Assembly (NCBI GenBank): GCA_017435185.1
Contig: JAFSFN010000130.1
Location: forward strand, 1-7,403
Reading direction: 5' to 3'
DNA from: Clostridia bacterium
GTDB lineage: Bacteria; Bacillota; Clostridia; Christensenellales; CAG-138
DNA length: 7,403 bases
A model generated the notes under the pieces. The model was not told where the DNA came from and did no database searches. It was given only the letters and a program-made list of their open reading frames with translations. The position numbers were made by a program, and so were the translations under genes. Positions within the stretch are counted from its first letter, which is position 1. Every line of letters begins with the position of its first letter. Of the stretch, positions 5,485 through 7,403 are shown in pieces.

Positions 5485-6081
5485 ATGAAGCTGATAATAG
5501 CATCGAATAATGCACACAAGGTAACGGAAATAAAGGCGATACTGTCTCCTTTCTTTAATGAGATAGTAACGCTTAAAGAAGCGGGCATCGATATTGATGT
5601 CGAAGAGAACGGAACGACTTTTTGCGAGAATGCGGTTAAGAAAGCTACGGAAATACTGGCCGCTGTTCCTTTTGCAGATGCCGCGATATCCGATGACAGC
5701 GGTTTGATGGTGGATGCGCTAAACGGCGCTCCCGGTGTTTACAGCGCACGATTTGCGGGTGACGGACATGATGATGAGGCAAATAACCGAAAGTTGGTTG
5801 AAATGCTTAAAAATGTTCCTCAAGATAAGCGAACAGGCAGATTTGTAAGCGCTGTGGCACTTGCAAGAAGAGAAAAAGACACGCTTACGGCTGAAGGCAG
5901 TGTGGAAGGCATCATATTAAACGAAGGCAGGGGAGAAAACGGCTTTGGTTATGACCCGCTCTTCTACTATGAGCCCTTGAACAAAACTTTTGCCGAGCTT
6001 ACTGCCGATGAGAAAAACTCTTTGAGTCACAGAAAAAAGGCGCTTACAGCATTGTATGAACTGCTTTCAAAAGAGGTTTAA
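5485..6081 (+). CDS. rdgB: Non-canonical purine NTP pyrophosphatase (RdgB/HAM1 family, dITP/XTP)
   Basis: The 198-residue product has the usual length and all family landmarks. These are the N-terminal ASNNAHKVTEIK nucleotide-binding motif (6-17), an ENG segment (41-43), the DDSGL metal/catalytic motif (70-74), GAPGVYSARFAG (81-92), GFGYDPLF (153-160) and SHRKKAL (181-187). Enzymes of this family hydrolyse dITP, ITP and XTP to the monophosphate and pyrophosphate in the cytoplasm, keeping deaminated purines out of DNA and RNA. AGGAG (5473-5477) lies seven bases before the ATG. The phosphoesterase gene begins five bases after its stop, so the two form an operon. In B. subtilis the equivalent ysnA follows rph. 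Here no rph gene is present between gerM and this gene. The assignment is very secure. Confidence 0.96.
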   Translation: MKLIIASNNAHKVTEIKAILSPFFNEIVTLKEAGIDIDVEENGTTFCENAVKKATEILAAVPFADAAISDDSGLMVDALNGAPGVYSARFAGDGHDDEANNRKLVEMLKNVPQDKRTGRFVSAVALARREKDTLTAEGSVEGIILNEGRGENGFGYDPLFYYEPLNKTFAELTADEKNSLSHRKKALTALYELLSKEV

Positions 6082-6086
6082 TAAAA

Positions 6087-6551
6087 ATGCGTGTCGGAGT
6101 GGTTTCAGACAGCCACGGAAAAACAGAATCAATGCTTTTGCTGGCGGATAAGCTGGGAAAAGTTGATGCATGGGTACACCTTGGAGATTTTGCTAAGGAC
6201 AGCGAAAGTCTCAAAGGTGCGCCCGTTTATGCTGTGAGCGGTAATTGTGATTATAATAATAAATATGAATCGGAACAGGTTATTACATTGGGTGGCGTAA
6301 GGATGTTTATAACACACGGCAACAAATATTCTCCCACATATGATAGGACACGCTTGCTTTACAGGTGTGAGGAACTTAATTGTTCGGTAGTGTTATATGG
6401 GCACACGCATATTTCATTGGTTGAATATAATGGAGGTATCTTGGCTCTTAACCCTGGAAGTCCTTCTGCACCTCGAGGAGGAAGAAAACCGTCGATTGCT
6501 GTTTTGGAAATAGAAGAAAAGACAGTGATGCCGAGCATAATTACTGCTTAA
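6087..6551 (+). CDS. YfcE/MJ0936-family metallophosphoesterase
   Basis: This is a compact calcineurin-like phosphoesterase of 154 residues with every metal-binding block: SDSHG (7-11, Asp8 and His10), HLGD (31-34), GNCD (52-55), ITHG (75-78) and GHTH (105-108). The closing NPGSPSAPRGG (122-132) is typical of the family. Members bind two divalent metals and cleave phosphodiesters in vitro, but the cellular substrate is generally unknown. The B. subtilis counterpart by position and family is ysnB. No signal peptide is seen, so it should be cytoplasmic. The ribosome binding site is probably AGAGG at 6072-6076, inside the end of rdgB and ten bases from the ATG. The short spacing implies co-transcription and perhaps coupled translation. 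The family is secure; the physiological role is not. Confidence 0.94.
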   Translation: MRVGVVSDSHGKTESMLLLADKLGKVDAWVHLGDFAKDSESLKGAPVYAVSGNCDYNNKYESEQVITLGGVRMFITHGNKYSPTYDRTRLLYRCEELNCSVVLYGHTHISLVEYNGGILALNPGSPSAPRGGRKPSIAVLEIEEKTVMPSIITA

Positions 6552-6607
6552 ATTAGAACAATTAACTACAATTTAACCGTAAATTCATACATTATTGCGT
6601 ATAAGTA

Positions 6608-6616
6608 TGTTACAAT
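6608..6616 (+). promoter_or_regulatory. Likely extended -10 promoter of the GDPD gene
   Basis: TGTTACAAT (6608-6616) has an extended -10 form (TG, one base, TACAAT). There is no convincing -35 box 16 to 18 bases upstream. The predicted start is near 6623, about 30 bases before the ATG. The 101-base gap from the preceding gene supports a separate transcript. Confidence 0.45.
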
Positions 6617-6652
6617 TTCAACAGAATCAGGTTTTATTGAGGAGAGAATACA

Positions 6653-7387
6653 ATGGCAACAAAGGTTTGGGCTCACAGAGGAGCAAGTGCATATGCACCG
6701 GAAAACACAATACCTGCCTTCAAAAAGGCTGTTGAGATGGGCGTATACGGCATTGAACTTGATGTTCACATGAGCGCCGATGAAAAGATAATGGTCATTC
6801 ATGATGAGTGGGTAGGAAGAACAACAAACGGCAAGGGTAAGGTCAACGAAATGACTTGCCAGGAACTCAAAAAGCTCAGCGCATCAAACAGCATGGAAGG
6901 CTTTGAAAATGTGCGTATCCCCACACTCAAAGAGGTCTATGGCCTGCTTAAACCCACATCAGTCATGATAAATGTTGAAATCAAGTGTGAGGCAAATATC
7001 TACTACGGTATTTGGGACAAACTTATTGAGCTTGAACAGGAAATGGAAATGAAAGGCAGAGTAATCTATTCTTCGTTCAACCATTATATACTTCTCAAAA
7101 TAAGAGAAGCGGATCCCGAAGCAAAGATAGTTCTTCTTTATGACAATGCTATGGTCGATCCTTGGGTATATGCCTCATATATGAAAGCAGATGCTGTATG
7201 TCCTCATTTCAGAGCTGCTATCAACAGCCCCGGCCTTGTAAAGGGCTGCAAAACAAACGGTGTGGAAGTTTTAGCATGGACTATAAATGAGCCTACGCTT
7301 ATGCGTGAACTTGCAGATGCGGGTGTTGACGGCATTATAACCAATGTGCCCGATGTTGCTTTGCAGACTATCGCTTCTTTGAATTAG
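6653..7387 (+). CDS. Glycerophosphodiester phosphodiesterase
   Basis: The 244-residue protein is a full-length GDPD TIM-barrel enzyme. It starts with VWAHRGASAYAPENTIPAF (5-23; His8, Arg9, Glu17, Asn18), then GIELDVHMSADEKIMVIHD (33-51; Glu35, Asp37, His50) and NVEIK (107-111). It ends with VLAWTINEP and GVDGIITNVPD. The expected catalytic histidines and acidic metal ligands are all present. The reaction is hydrolysis of glycerophosphodiesters to glycerol-3-phosphate and an alcohol, used to salvage phospholipid headgroups. There is no signal peptide or membrane segment, so it resembles cytoplasmic UgpQ-type enzymes. AGGAG (6640-6644) lies eight bases before the ATG. Codons end in C more often than in the preceding sporulation genes, as in yebC, which suggests higher expression. 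No link with the sporulation genes is evident. No terminator is visible in the 16 bases left. Confidence 0.95.
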   Translation: MATKVWAHRGASAYAPENTIPAFKKAVEMGVYGIELDVHMSADEKIMVIHDEWVGRTTNGKGKVNEMTCQELKKLSASNSMEGFENVRIPTLKEVYGLLKPTSVMINVEIKCEANIYYGIWDKLIELEQEMEMKGRVIYSSFNHYILLKIREADPEAKIVLLYDNAMVDPWVYASYMKADAVCPHFRAAINSPGLVKGCKTNGVEVLAWTINEPTLMRELADAGVDGIITNVPDVALQTIASLN

Positions 7388-7403
7388 TAAAACTGTGCAT
7401 AGC

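Noticed and set aside
5908..5918. Partial resemblance to the left arm of the spoIVFA hairpin (GGCATCATATT) in rdgB, considered as a second repeat copy
   Set aside because: Only eleven bases match, there is no paired arm nearby, and the bases encode ordinary rdgB residues.
6548..6576. TTAAATT/AATTTAA inverted repeat at the end of the phosphoesterase gene
   Set aside because: The stem is all A-T with a 15-base loop and no T tract, so it would be too unstable to terminate. AT-rich spacers give such pairs by chance.

Overview
The window comes from a low-to-medium GC, endospore-forming member of the Firmicutes. The best fit is a clostridial lineage (possibly Ruminococcaceae/Oscillospiraceae, a low-confidence guess). 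The evidence is the strong GGAGG-type ribosome binding sites, the AT-rich intergenic DNA with sigma-A-like boxes, and an unmistakable set of sporulation genes: spoIVFA/spoIVFB-like, spoIIAA-spoIIAB-sigF and gerM. Coding density is high. I see no tRNA, rRNA, CRISPR array, insertion sequence or prophage gene.

Layout. Bases 1-316 (minus) hold the N-terminal part of a LysR-type regulator that runs off the left edge. A 259-base divergent intergenic region carries a good promoter for each direction. It is followed on the plus strand by yebC (576-1319), a spoIVFA-like gene (1375-1977) and a spoIVFB-like intramembrane protease gene (1974-2822, GTG start overlapping the previous stop). A rho-independent terminator (2909-2952) closes this block. 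The spoIIA operon follows: spoIIAA (2972-3286), spoIIAB (3306-3737) and sigF (3740-4453). Next come gerM (4503-5420), an rdgB-type nucleotide pyrophosphatase (5485-6081), a YfcE/MJ0936-type phosphoesterase (6087-6551) and, behind its own likely promoter, a cytoplasmic glycerophosphodiester phosphodiesterase (6653-7387).

How the genes fit together. SpoIIAA, SpoIIAB and SigF form the partner-switching module that fires the first forespore-specific sigma factor. GerM is known in Bacillus as a mother-cell lipoprotein of the forespore-mother cell junction. SpoIVFA/SpoIVFB is the later cross-compartment checkpoint that releases active sigma-K. In Bacillus subtilis these three loci are far apart; here they are neighbours. 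The gerM-rdgB-phosphoesterase order resembles the B. subtilis gerM-rph-ysnA-ysnB order with rph missing.

Most of the window is well-understood biology. The points most worth a second look are a near-perfect 18-bp hairpin inside the spoIVFA coding region; a sigma-H-like promoter whose -10 box lies in the loop of the terminator upstream of spoIIAA; a sigma-E-like promoter before spoIVFA; and the absence of any visible terminator between sigF and gerM. All promoter calls were made by eye and are unproven.
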